Source: Orbilia blumenaviensis
Lineage: Eukaryota; Ascomycota; Orbiliomycetes; Orbiliales; Orbiliaceae
Direction of reading: 5' to 3'
DNA length: 64,000 nt
Assembly (NCBI GenBank): GCA_036872755.1
Contig: JAVHNS010000011.1
Coordinates: 930,001-994,000 of the forward strand
A program made the position numbers and the translations under genes. Under the pieces are notes generated by a model. The model had not been told where the DNA came from. It searched no databases and saw nothing but the letters and a program-made list of their open reading frames with translations. Below, piece after piece: positions 36,596-48,404 of the stretch (positions within the stretch are counted from its first letter, which is position 1; each line of letters starts with the position of its first letter).

Positions 36596-37812
36596 TTAAT
36601 GATTTCGTTCAACGATCTCCTTTGCAAATGTCGCAAAGTCCCTGTGGTCAACTTTGTCGAACAGATTCGGCTCTACATAATCCAACATTAGTTGTTATAC
36701 CCGTGATTACGCCAGCCAAATTTTTTTTTTTTTTTTTTTTTGGGGAAATTTTTTTGAGATTTTTTACTTACGAGTGAAGACAGCCAGAGTATTTCTAGCA
36801 ACGCCCGGGGCCTTTGAGGCCCTGGCACCTCTGACGAAATGCGGTACGGCCTTGAATTTGCCCTGGGTAATCACTTCCAAAGCTTCTCCGGTCTGGAAAG
36901 CAAGGCAGCTCCTAGGGATTCCGACCTTAACAACCTCTCCCTTTCTGTTCTTAATATAGAGCCCCGACTCTGGGTCTGGAGAGGCCGCAAGTTCTTCCAA
37001 TTCAACGCCGTTCTTGAGCGAAGGTGGATTTGACTTCTCATCGACGAACATCGCTGATGTCAAACCAGTAAGGCACCCGTGATCAAGATGTGTCCCACAC
37101 CAACTGTCCAGATCATCTTCGCTTTCTTCGGCTGTGGAGGCCGGTGGAGGGAAATAATGGAGTAATCTAGCTTTGCTCGAAGAGGATGTTTTCACAATAT
37201 GTTCCAGATAGCCCTTCTTATAGTCTGTGATATTCTTCTCTGCGTATCGGTCGCAGGCTCGTGCTACAAGAACCGCAGTATCTATTATCAACGCACACTG
37301 TGAAACCGTCATCTCATCAGTTAACCGGGTTCCGCGATCTATGTGTTTGTGCTACTACGTACCAGCTCCTGGAAGGTCTGCTTGAACCCGGGTAGGAGAT
37401 CTTCCGCCGGCCAGATATTTCCTTTAGTATACTCTGGTAGGTGTGGATAGTCTCCCTCTGCGCCGTCCAGCTTCGGGTCTTTATACCACGCGCAGTTTAC
37501 ATAGTAGCTTCCCTTCAATGTGTCATATTTTCCGTTATCCAACTTCTCCTTCCCGCAGGACCAACCGACAAGCCATTTCGCCTCCTCGCATTCGAGTCCA
37601 GCCAAATCCGCAGCCGGAAGATTACCGAGATGGGTAGCGTAAGACAGCAGCCGTAGACGGAGGGCAGCAAACTTCGCATCCAGGTCCGAAACGACGAGGA
37701 TACCCAGAGATTCGGGTCCGAATGCGTTCTCTAACTTTTCGAACGGAACAGTGCCCCTTTCGAGCTCATCAAGAGTAACAGTTACAGGATCGGCTTTGGC
37801 GTATGTCGACAT
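36596..37812 (-). CDS. 2-oxoglutarate/Fe(II)-dependent oxygenase-like protein
   Basis: Three minus-strand exons, 37812-37363, 37297-36772 and 36672-36596, give 350 residues. The last exon (QPNLFDKVDHRDFATFAKEIVERNH) lies beyond a 99-bp intron that includes a 21-base homopolymer and is easily missed. The double-stranded beta-helix is marked by the iron-binding HxD at His220/Asp222 (CGTHLDHG), the distal His303 in AVPHFVRG and Arg318 in VARNTLAVF, placed for 2-oxoglutarate. Also typical are SKARLLHYFP before the HxD and LAFQTGEALEVIT between the ligands. The N-terminal 110 residues look like the substrate-facing helical part. The substrate cannot be inferred and no biosynthetic cluster is apparent around it. 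The start was set at MSTYAKADP; a CTG/TTG-type extension upstream is not credible. Confidence 0.85.
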
Positions 37813-39167
37813 TGTGAGAAAGATATTTAGTCTTGAGGCAATGTTGTCATGCACCTGTGTAACGTAACGCTAGTTTTTATCGATACGCGATAAGGCTTAT
37901 CCAACAGCTGCAGGTAAATTAAAAAATGTATGCAGCAAATATGGGGAAAGGATTAAAATCCGGTAAGCTCGTGTCGTCGTAGGTCTATGCGAATCTGGAA
38001 GTACTGGCGAGGGGTCAGAAAGATAGTTAATTATAAAGACAAAAAAAAATACATCTGGAATCGCATCGCGGTTTTAAACACCCGCCCCACAGAATCGGAT
38101 AGCGCCGGATTCCTGTGCGAAACAAGCACAGCTATCGACAAAGGCCTCAGTGTCTCAGGCCACTGATAGTGAACGAGGTTGGAGAGGCTCTTGCTACCTG
38201 CCTTGCTCGAAAGTCGTCGGCTATCGACGCAGCTGGGGAACCCTTGAAAACGGGTTTTTGCAACGTTCCAACACAAAAATAAACCGGGGCGTGGAATGCG
38301 CTCACATGAGATGGTAAAACTTTCTGACCACGAAAACTGGCAGAAACTATTTGGGTAGGTCGGATCCTTGCGCTTGCAAGGCGCCACGAATGGGCCATTG
38401 GGCATAACATTTCATAGCCAGAAAAAATACGAGTGCGGACAGGGTGAAGTAAGGTAACGAGTCTGGGGATGTAGGGCTTCCTTGTAGATAAATTGACATG
38501 GGGAGTATCAGATCCAAGTTGCACAAGTCGGGTTGCAACCCATGCGATATCTCTCTGCGGCCGTGGCCAGGGTAGGTTGGCATCATTGACATGCAACAAT
38601 GCTGAACGCAATCGCCAATTGCCGCAAGGTTTATTCGGCAAGGGATATTAATTAAATTTTATGTCCCCGACGAAACGATATGTATACCTGGGATACGATT
38701 TTGAGGTTGCGCTAGCGACACCGACAATTTACACGCGTATGAAACCTTCACAATACCTACCCCATCATGACCATGGCTCCGAAAAATTGGGGCTTAGAAC
38801 ACGGCGACCAAACAAACTCTATTTGCAACGAGAATATTTTTTTTAACAATGCGCTGCTCATCTAATACGGTCAACTTGAAACCATTCCAGAGATCTAGCA
38901 CTCGAGGGAATTTATTGTTTGGGGGTAAGCATAAATTCACGTATACACTCGTTACCAAATGGATATGCAGAATATCATATAATGATACAATCTAAGTCTT
39001 GTGCGAACGATTGATAGACAGCAGGGTTCCGTTTAGGGTCCCAACGATTAAAAACTAAAAATACATATATACACCTGCCAACATGGCAAGTATCCTAAGA
39101 AACTATCATACATATCCCAGATATCCTTACATGTACACTTCTTTACCAGTAAAGTTCCATTCAATAT
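37813..39167. other. Intergenic, overlapping minus-strand frames only
   Basis: Two long overlapping minus-strand frames (about 38147-38641 and 38031-38405) exist, but both look like chance readings without domain or splice support. The rest holds nothing recognised. Confidence 0.45.
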
Positions 39168-39870
39168 TTATTTATCAACGACAGAATATTTGATCTCGTT
39201 AATTAGAATGGAAGTATGAGCTTCTCCACCCATACTCGTCAACAAATTGGCCAAAAATTCGTTGGCGTCCGAGATTGAGATAACTAGTCTCGAGATTGGG
39301 GTTGAGGAATCGAAGGTGACCTTGGTCAATCCGTCGGAGGTGTTGACTCCAGGGAATGACTCAACTTCCTTTGTAGCCAATGCTTGGAATGATTCACTAC
39401 CGTCAGGGTTTGTAACCTTGGTGTACGGGGTGAAACGAATCTTGCACATCATTGGTGCAGTGTCGGTGACGGGGAGGTCGACGAGGCAGCCGAAACTTAG
39501 TTCCTGAGGTTGGAACGATTCGACTGTGGAGTCCGGATAGATTATTTCAAGAGATGGAGCGTCGGAATCACCATTGACTGGTAGTCTAGCGAGAGCGGCC
39601 ACTCCACCGTCCTGATTGAGGATGTTTTCGGCGACAGTGAAGCCGCTGAAGAGGATGTCGCCCTTGACGCCGACTGGGGTGTCGTACTCAGGTTCATCTT
39701 CGAACTATAAGTTTGAGGTAGATATGTTAATTAATGAATCATGCGGCAGCCGTTAGATTATTAGTGTTATGAAGGTATAAAATACTTACAGTTGTGACGA
39801 CATCTCGCGAGTAACCCAATCCCGCGAAACACGAAAGAAGAGCCAGCGAAAGAACTGTTGATCGAAGCAT
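39168..39870 (-). CDS. Small secreted protein, 205 residues
   Basis: Two minus-strand exons, 39870-39790 and 39704-39168, joined in phase 0 over an 85-bp GTAAGT...TATAG intron. The N-terminus MLRSTVLSLALLSCFAGLGYS is a clear signal peptide with probable cleavage after about residue 20-22. The mature part is acidic, beta-rich and nearly cysteine-free, with DTPVGVKGDILFSGFTVAEN and a C-terminus ending NEIKYSVVDK. Without the upstream exon the protein would appear to start inside the mature domain. I do not recognise the family. Candidate roles such as extracellular binding protein or effector are speculation. Confidence 0.75.
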
Positions 39871-41709
39871 CTTGATGGATTATAACTGGCCAAAGAAGTA
39901 CTCAACGATAACTGAAAGCGGCAGTGTAAGTGCAATAGATAGCTTGAAGATCAATAGATTCCAGATCAGTGCTACTCTTCAATTTTGGAAGGACAGGATG
40001 TAAATCCATTTTTAATCGGTGGGAAACCCATCCCTCCTTAAATACCAACCCAACCAAGTGGAGCCCTATACCGGCTCATCTTTATACACTATCCAAAAGA
40101 CATGGTGACCCTGAAAAAGATTGCCAAGATCTGCGTCCGTGGAAATTTGAAGCGGAGACATGATAGCTATATTGAAGGGGATGCTATCGCTCTTTCTGGC
40201 CTCGATTCCGCACTTTTGCCCAATTCTTCCAGGATGATAATTGCCTCTTGGACACATGGAATCCATGTGTTTATGCGCCCCCCATGTTGCAATATGAACA
40301 AAGTTTAGAGTAAGCGGGCGATGATCCTTGCCCAGAACGTTTTTGTGTGCAGCTTAAACGGCTTTGCAGGATGGTGGATGGGAGGTTTCTTTGGACGACT
40401 GCAGCTGGGTTAGTAGGTAATGGGGCGTTCGCTGGATGCGGTCAACGGCACACCGGATTTCAAAACACTTTTCCCCTAAAGGTGGCGCCTAAAGTGGTTA
40501 GCGAAGGGGATGTTAAGACGTCTGTGCTCGTTTCCCCTGAAGCCCTGCCGAAGCCTAACGAGTTGCATTGGAGCCCTGGGAAACATGTGTCCCATCCACA
40601 AAAGTTAAGTTTCTTTCTAGGCAGATTTTAGGCCAAGACCGTGGTTTAGTCGGAAGCAGGTGATCGATAAATTACGATTGTGTCAAGTGTTAAATTGGAG
40701 ACCTCAACGTGCTTCTGGGTAATGCGGCAAGTGGATATCTGAATGTCCTCGTCGTATTGGCGTCCTGACCGTCGACCCCGCTCTGACCTTGCCTCTGATG
40801 ACATACCAGAAACTGCGACCAGGGGTAGAGAACGTGGAACCCTTTCGAAATCAGGTCTCTTTTTTTTGGGGGGGAATCCCCTAAATTTTTTGGCTTGAGC
40901 GCAACCTGCTCATAATATCGGGATGTCGCCAATGCTCATACTTCATGAGGTGTATCTATACCATGTCGATATGTCGAAAATTTTAGCTTAGACAGTAACG
41001 CAGGACAGGTAGGTGTTTCTACGTCGTACTAGCTTAACTGAATTATGGAGACATGCCAACCGAGCTGTCATCCGGGTCTCCTCGGAGTCGGCGATCACTG
41101 GCTGATTCCGGTCAAATACTCCGAGAACTTATGCCCCAACTACGGAGCGACACTGCCGTTGCAATCCACCTGTCATAAGCAATTATCTTCATCCGAATAT
41201 ACTAATTTACAGAAAATAATATCACACAAGGAAAATGACACCGTGCGTTGCATATTCATTGTTCTATTGATACCTAAGAGGTAGTTGGTTCATAACTTCA
41301 TTAAAGTATTAATATATTGAAGTTATGCTAGAGAAATCATGAAAGACGCTTTATCGGTCGCCATAAACTTTTTGACGCGTTTGTTAAGGATTATGAATTT
41401 CTGTTGCAAACTTTGACAATCTAGGGAAACCTAGTAAGAGGAGTTAGGACCAGTGTGGCCTTTGATAGATAGAATTTACAGTCATAACATAGAAATTCTA
41501 TCAAATGAAAGGGAATATGTAGCAAAAAAAAAAAAAAAGTTTCTTTTTTGTATCAGGCCGTCGAGAAATACCCAATAGTAATACGGAAGGTGCGGAAACC
41601 GGTAGTAACCGCCTCCCGTGAATGCTATCGATATATCGATATATCAAAATCAATACTAGCTTTGATGAACATACATCGCCTATGACCCCGGAGCTCTAAA
41701 CTCGAATGT
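39871..41709. other. Intergenic, nothing firm
   Basis: The longest frame (40347-40631) has no initiation or splice support and no family. The DNA is otherwise unremarkable. Confidence 0.45.
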
Positions 41710-42219
41710 TTACAGCCTAATCTCATTACGAGATGCATCCAATATCTGTTGAAACTGACCGACAACGTTGCTGATACACGAATTCTTCATCTTAGCTTTT
41801 CTCTCCTCCCCCAAACCTAGATACTCATTGTGATCGTAGAAGCAAGCTGTACTAAGGCTCCGCAGCATTGAGGTATAATGATGGTAAGGCATCGATGTAA
41901 GTGGCTCGTTCAGGAGATTAAATGGCTGTATCTTCCACTTAAATCCCTCTTGACGACTAGAATTCACGAAGAGGTTTACATGGTATCCCGTGCCTGGCTC
42001 CCAGTCATGGCGGACATACCAGGACACGCCGTCAGGGTATTGTACGCCATTGATTTTAACTCTACCAGAGCGGCCCCCGATGCCAGTGATGTATGTGGCC
42101 TCGCGGTCAGGATCCATCTCGTTGAGGTAGAGGGTTCTGGCAGTACCCAGAATGCTTTCAATCTGTTGCAAGGCGTACAGCATGGGGTTGCCGGCCCTCT
42201 TGGTTTCCTCTGTCGGCAT
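41710..42219 (-). CDS. Orphan single-exon gene, 169 residues
   Basis: The frame runs without introns from an ATG in purine-rich context (AAAAAGAATG) to a stop at 41710. The protein begins MPTEETKRAGNPMLYALQQIESILG and has a beta-rich middle with INGVQYPDGVSWYVRHDW and GYHVNLFVNSSRQ. A helical C-terminal part follows with YHHYTSMLRSLSTACFYDHNEYLGLGEE. No signal peptide or TM. Composition and codon choice look coding, but no family was recognised, and a second long frame overlaps it on the other strand. Transcript evidence would settle it. Confidence 0.5.
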   Translation of the reverse strand: MPTEETKRAGNPMLYALQQIESILGTARTLYLNEMDPDREATYITGIGGRSGRVKINGVQYPDGVSWYVRHDWEPGTGYHVNLFVNSSRQEGFKWKIQPFNLLNEPLTSMPYHHYTSMLRSLSTACFYDHNEYLGLGEERKAKMKNSCISNVVGQFQQILDASRNEIRL

Positions 42220-43723
42220 TCTTTTTACTAACCATTGAGCAGGTTTTATGTAATTAGTTTTGCATTTCTAGGTAATACTTTGGAAAACCCTGCACTGGAC
42301 CGAGGGCCTGGGGTTCAAAATCTTACGCTGTATATCGTTAGAGCCTAAGTAGCTTCCTATATATCAAATAAGTAGATAGAGGAGAGCGATTGGTTATTAA
42401 TTAATAGATGAGCAGGTCGCAGGTCGCAGGTTTATTAGTGAGCGAGAGATGAGTTTATGAACGTTCGAACATGGTAGTCTGGATATCATGGATGTGTTCG
42501 AGTTAACGGGACGCGGTTTCTCAGTAGCACGTCTAGCTCAAATTTACCCCGCTTTCTCAACAAGTGTAGGGACCGGTTTATCGATATCATACCCCGTGTA
42601 CATGGGTGACAAAAACACATGGGAAATTTGCATGGTACTTCCACGTAATGCTGCTTATATTATTTTGTTGCCCACGTAACGTGCATTTTTCGCTATTTTG
42701 AAAGTGGGAGTCTTCTTTGGAACTACACAGATGATTGGTGTTTTATGTTATTGCTGGCCGAAAAGGCGAAAGAGATGGTGTGGCTGCCAAGCGCTGCGCT
42801 GCCCGTCTTTACCTGCTCCTTTATATGGTCCAAAAACAACCATCTACTGTGTATATATCGATGAGCTTTGTTGATCGATAATATTTCCTTGGTTGATTTA
42901 TCTCAGGCGCAGACGCCATGCACCACTTTGGGTAGTAGTAAAAAAAACAAAATTTTCAACTTGTCCACTGCATTCAAATTAAATGCTGAAGTCGTGGAGC
43001 CTTGTTAAAATACCTCTACTTTTTCTTATCCGACCTCTGCTGTTGGCTAGCCTGTGATCATTGCAACGGGGGAAAGCGAAAGTCAGAAATCACCTAGCAC
43101 ACCCTGCTATGTTCTATTTACTAATCTCCAGCATTAGAACCACAATGTAAAATCTCAATATCCTAGAAGGAGAGAACATTTTGGAGGTCTTGGAAGCTTT
43201 TTGGAATTAATATTGATGATTCGGCTGTATATGTTACTGCTGATATACATTGCAGGCTATGGTGTGTGGTAATCACTTGACTCAAGAATGCCTAGTTAAT
43301 TACGTTGTCAGAATACTGTAAAAGGTTCTGCTGTGAATATATTGCATTCATGATAAAAGATAACAAATAGCGCCGAATACTATAGCTTTGGATCCACCAC
43401 CGGAGGCAAAGTAATATTGCAAGCCGGCGGCCCATTTTGAAAATGTAACACGAACATCGGTCAGTGGGTCCATTGCTTCAGCCCCCACTTTCTATGCTTA
43501 GACCCTAGTCTATAGCACTGGATATAACAACCACTGCTAAGCTTAGAAGTGATTATAGGATCATGCGAAAGGGGAGAGCCTCTGTTTGGTCATGGACTAA
43601 GCCGGAAAAAAAACGCGCCATGAATAGTTAGTGCATCCAGGAAAGAATCCCGTTCTGTAACCCAGAGGCCGCTGTTACCAAAAACGTTTTTCCAGAAACT
43701 GTTCGCATACATACTCGCCTTTC
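42220..43723. other. Intergenic, nothing recognised
   Basis: About 1.5 kb without coding signal; a triplicated GCAGGTC-type motif lies near 42413-42430. Confidence 0.45.
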
Positions 43724-46700
43724 TCACGATAGAATGATATCATGGGTCCACAGCTTTTCATAGTATTTCAACCAATCACTCTTCTTTTCAAATGCCTTGA
43801 TCCACTCCCCGTGCCTAGAGAAGACCCAGATAATGCTTTTCTATTCCCCTCCTCGACACCATTAGAAAATCCCGCTTGACACTAGACAATGATAAATCGA
43901 CTTTAGGGGAACTTACGCATCTCAGAAATTTACACACTGTGACTTGGGGTAGAGGCGGGTTAGTTGGAGCACGTTCACACCAACTCTGCGGTACAGTCAT
44001 TTTCCTCCCAAACGTTGTCCAAAATTCCATCGCGAAGAAGTTAAACTCTCTCGGGGTGTTATCGCGGTAGACAACCATGCCTTCCAACTCTTCTCCATTA
44101 GCGGCGTCTAATTCTATAGTTTCGCACAAATTCCCCATCGATATCCGTCCCAGATATATTGGATTCCCGGCCAGCTCCTCATCCTTCTGACCATGGAACT
44201 TTACCGCCAACCCAACGACATAGGGCAAGTTGTCAGGGCTAACATGGGATAGCCCTGGCTTTAAGTAGATAGAGATTGATCTGCAACCTGCTAGGTCTAC
44301 GTAGGAGATGTACCTTCTGCTAAGGCCTTCTGTCTCTGGAGTACCCGATGCCTCTGGGGTCATGTTGTACTGCGCATTTTTGGCGATGACAGCTCGCTTC
44401 ATATTCTTGATGTCGGGGGGAGGTGTAGGATTTGATAGTGTCGGATCTGCTGTGGTGATTATCCCAATGCCTACAAGGCCTGGTCTTCGGAGAGAGGGAA
44501 TCTGGATAAGGAAGATAAAAATAATAAAAAATGAGAGCTACTCCCAAAGGTAAAGAGAAAAACGGGGGACAAAAGTCAAGGACCTTACATATACAGATTT
44601 CCCGTAAAGCCCTGTTATCTTGTGTCCTTGTTTGGGTATTAGTGTTTTCTGAGTAACGTTAGAATTCCATGGTGGAACCAATGATAGATTGAAGCGGCGA
44701 CGGAGGGTAGTGTAGAGCTGTTGGAATGGGATTATATGATTCTAGGATTAGAAAGGAAGAAACCTAGTATATCTACTTCGTGTGGACAGCTTCAGGCTTA
44801 CCATAACTCCTGCAACAATGGGGGCCTCCATCGGGACGTTTGCATGTCTAATCAACACATCCATATAGCGCACCCTCTCCCCGCGCCCCGCGTTCAGCGG
44901 AAAGTCAACTGGTGTCCCTCTCTCGTTCCCCAGCACCCATTTCTCAGGTATATTTCCGTCTTCGTCCACCATGGAAAATGACATTCCGTTGATAATCGGC
45001 TGGCCTTCGACCCAGCAGGTAAACCGGGCTGGGAGTTTATCGTTGAAGTCAAAGCAATAAAACGGTCTAACTGGCCCGCCCCTAATTCTCTTATAATAGT
45101 CAGGACTATAGACCTGTGTTATATATTCTGTGAGACCGCAATACGATGATATATTCAACGATTTTGTTTCAGACTCAACGGGTGGCTGGGGTTGCCACAT
45201 GTCATTGCAGGCGAGTGCATCCAGCGGTTGGTTTATAGTTAGATGAGGGGAGAATATTCCCAATCGCTTGATTCTATAGACCTGAGAGGGATTATTACTT
45301 TTAGCGGGCATTCTGTGGTATGAATAAGTGGTATGAATAAGTGGTATGAATAAGTGGTAGAACGAACCTCAGAGTCAACAGAAACAGCGATATATGTTCC
45401 AGGCCTCGTAAAATCTGGCGGACGCTGAACAGTTCTCCTCATAATCGCGACCCCGTTCATGTTTTTACCCTCACCGAGCCACTCAAGTTCTGACCCTCTA
45501 GTGATCGAGATATCCACAATTCCGAATTCATTTGCTGCAACCGCGATGCAAAAATTGTCTGCATCTCTGACTGAAACCCTCTTCATCCTTTTCCGGTTTA
45601 TCAGGCCAACACCCTTTAATTCAATCCCATTTCGAAAGAATGATAGCCCAGTGAGATACTGCAGCTTGCCCTCACCAGCGAATGTCACTCCAATTTCGTC
45701 TGTAAGTCGAAAATGGAGCCTCCCACGTGTAGAGACAGCCCACATATCTTCGTATTTGTCAGGAATTCGTGTCGTGTCTGGTAGAATGGTCTGTATGATA
45801 AACGGTACACCAATATCAATATGCCGACAGTTCGGCAATAGAAGATCTAAGTTGTTGAGAGGCCGCTGCCCTAAGAACGGGTAGTCTGCATGGGACTCAA
45901 AACCTAGCCTTTCGCTTTCATGGATATCGTCAATCAGATTGGAGAGTTGTGTGCACAGTTTCCATATCCTTTTACGGTTCGCAACTATTCTGGAGTCTCC
46001 TGATGCATATATTTGGCCCTGAAGACAGAGGGAATGCCAGTTGATAAAATTTGAGGATGCCACGAAATCGTCATACCAGGAACCTTCTGTGTTTGGGAAA
46101 GAGAGAAAGCCAAGGTCTGATCGGGGATCGAAAAATCCTTTCCATATGATGTCAGGTACTTCAAATACTTTTTTCGACTTTATTTTTGTGAGTTGGATAA
46201 GGTCTGGTAGTTCTAGATACGAGAGTATCATATGGACGATTTCCAGAGGCAAGACACTGAGAATGTTAGGAATAGATGCCGAGATTTTGGTTGTGAAGTC
46301 CATTTCCATAGTCGGAACTCCGGGACACCATTCATATGGAGTTGGTATGACTGTTGGATCGTTATGGCCCGGTCCACTACCGATTGGGTAATTTATCTCG
46401 GCAGCATCGTAGTTATGTTCCCAGATGGTATAATTGTTGTTGAACTTTTGGGATCCTAGAATTCGATAGAGTATCTTCACCTTTTCAGCTGGATATATAT
46501 CGACCCCACAGCCAGCTACGGAGGTAAACATCTTCCAACAAAAAGAGTGAACTGGGTAACATGCTGAAGCGGTGGAAAATATGGGCGAGGAATAAGTGCA
46601 TCCGAATATTCGGGATGGCACAAGCACATAATCGGACGCCTCAGGGAGGTTAGGAAACTGGATATACGGACAAGATTGGCTTGGTTCATCTCCCTGGTTG

Positions 46701-46994
46701 AATGCGATCTTGCCTCGCTGAGTGACTACTGGAGTAGAGTGATCCCGCACAGGGTGTCCTGGTGAAGGCAGAAGGTCAAAATGTACTAAATGCGGTCAAC
46801 ATTAGCTGATTTGCCTTATATAATTATATATCTAGGAGAGGTATATAAAGCGCTAGGCCTAGTTTGAAGACAATTGAATTAGTTGTTTTGTTGGATTTCC
46901 AGGACGTACTAAAGCGGACATCGTGCCACCACATCACCGGTCCAATACCCCTTCCAGTCTGCGCGGTCATGCCGCAGATCACGCAGGCCTTCAT
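43724..46994 (-). CDS. F-box protein of DUF7600 type, six exons
   Basis: Minus-strand exons 46994-46910, 46785-45368, 45281-44802, 44717-44589, 44501-43936 and 43814-43724 give 922 residues. The short first exon supplies MKACVICGMTAQTG with a CxxC pair and leads into FDLLPSPGHPVRD. The F-box lies around residues 185-230 (ILSVLPLEIVHMILSYLELPDLIQL), followed by DIIWKGFF, FINWHSLCLQ and RKRIWKLCTQL, the usual order in fungal F-box proteins with a DUF7600-type body. The C-terminal half is beta-rich; exon 4 encodes LIPKQGHKITGLYGKSVY. The last junction is the least certain: a GTGTAAAT donor at 43935 is used so that the final exon reads HGEWIKAFEKKSDWLKYYEKLW, whereas a stronger GTAAGT 19 bases downstream would shift the frame. 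Likely a substrate receptor of an SCF ligase; substrate unknown. Confidence 0.75.
45315..45359. repeat. 13-bp tandem repeat inside an intron
   Basis: GTGGTATGAATAA is repeated about 3.5 times within intron 2 of the DUF7600-type gene (intron 45282-45367). It makes up half of that intron, and copy-number change could alter splicing efficiency. Confidence 0.85.
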
Positions 46995-47539
46995 CTTATC
47001 TATTTTTTTTATACGAGCGACGAAGCACTGGTGAGGAAACGCTTCGTCATTTGGCTTTGATGGGGATGGTATTTTGTGGTGGTAACAGACGATGGTATTG
47101 GGTCAGCTGGAACAAGGCTTCACATTTATACTCCAATTGGATCTGAACCCATTACGATGGCACCTTGGTTGGTGTTGTGTGAGATAGTCATCTGCAGTGC
47201 ATCGGTTCCAGCCGTCAAACTTTAGGTGACGCGCTCCAGCTTGGCCACCCGCGAGACCACTCCAGCTCAAATTTGCATACACATTCTGCACCAGCCTTTG
47301 TGTCCACCCACTCACACGTCTGGCCGTCAAAACCGGCGCTTTGCCAGCCAGTAAAGAAGCGAGGTTTGCCGGGCCTCGAAGTCGGAAGGTTGTGACTCCT
47401 GCTTAGTAGAGGGCGAGTCTTTTCTAACATTACGTTTCGGCCCGCCTGTAGTTGCATTATTGCCCATTGACAGAAGTTGTGGCCGCAAGGCATGGTACCC
47501 CTTTTTAACAGAGAAAAGAAAGAAAAAAAATATTAAAAA
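46995..47539. other. Divergent intergenic region
   Basis: Separates the DUF7600-type gene from the plus-strand gene at 47540. Minus-strand frames at 47215-47493 and 47103-47330 contain several Cys/His/Trp residues (PCGHNFCQW, WNRCTADDYL) but lack a convincing joint structure, so they are not called. Confidence 0.4.
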
Positions 47540-48160
47540 ATGGCCTCAGGGCTCTACCTCAGCGCGCCTCTGGTCCAAGAAGCCATAACACAAGTACAGT
47601 CATATAAACGCTTTCTTGTGGGATCTCTTTGGAACCGGATTCTTGCCCATGAGCTACCACGCGAAGAGGGTTGGTTCCTCGCGCTCACCAGGCCTTATAA
47701 CCTACCTTACTGGATTATCCCCATGCGGCATGAACAAGGGAGGTGGCGGTCTCGATTAGGCGTGCCTGGTAATCGCGACAACATACTTGGGATTACCTGG
47801 GCGCATGATTTCTATGAATTTGGAAGGCATAGGAAATTCTGGGATGATGCAAAAGAGGCGATATTACAGGTTATGACACTGTATCCCCATGATGAGATTT
47901 CTGACTATCATGTTACTATCGCAGCGGCGAGCGAATTTACTGTGGAGTTTTGGGAGTGGACCGGGAGGCAACTTGGGCGTCCTGTATTGAGGAAGCTTGT
48001 GGTGCAGGATAACATTGAGGGAGGGGAGATATCCGGGCCGCTTCACATTATAGATGATGCAGAGAAGGTTCACCAAATGATAAAATATGCCAAAGAGAGG
48101 ATTGAGTCGAATGGTGACCCAAGCAGGGCGCAGCCCGATCAGGAAGGGTCTGTTCATTAG
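47540..48160 (+). CDS. Orphan single-exon gene, 206 residues
   Basis: The ATG follows an A-rich leader (TTAAAAAATGG), a good fungal context, and the frame is open to 48160. The protein is soluble and rich in Trp and Arg, with EEGWFLALTRPYNLPYWIIP, a helical EAILQVMTLYPHDEISDYHV segment and a charged, probably disordered tail (NGDPSRAQPDQEGSVH). No signal peptide, TM or recognised domain. It stands 244 bp from the convergent sugar dehydrogenase-like gene. The coding call rests on length, composition and start context only. Confidence 0.6.
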   Translation: MASGLYLSAPLVQEAITQVQSYKRFLVGSLWNRILAHELPREEGWFLALTRPYNLPYWIIPMRHEQGRWRSRLGVPGNRDNILGITWAHDFYEFGRHRKFWDDAKEAILQVMTLYPHDEISDYHVTIAAASEFTVEFWEWTGRQLGRPVLRKLVVQDNIEGGEISGPLHIIDDAEKVHQMIKYAKERIESNGDPSRAQPDQEGSVH

Positions 48161-48404
48161 TAACACTCAAAGAGAGGATACTAGACTATATTTTTCTAGA
48201 GCTTTGTAAACTTAGGCCGGAGGTGGTTGATTGTATCTATTGTATTGAACATCCGAATTTTTGTCATATCCATTGTAAAATTGTATACATTAATATAGTA
48301 AACATAACTTCATGAACATATATAAATATTTTTTACTTTCAATATCTCCAGCTTAGGTAGATATCCAAATAATCCCGAAATCCTCATGTATCATAAGGAA
48401 CCCA

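Noticed and set aside
38031..38641. Two overlapping minus-strand frames up to 164 codons
   Set aside because: They overlap in different frames, show no recognisable domain, and composition looks random.
40347..40631. 94-codon plus-strand frame
   Set aside because: No start context, splice signal or family match; chance frame in intergenic DNA.
47103..47493. Cys/His-containing minus-strand frames resembling a RING finger (PCGHNFC)
   Set aside because: Only one partial Cys/His pair pattern is present and the two frames do not join in phase in a convincing way.
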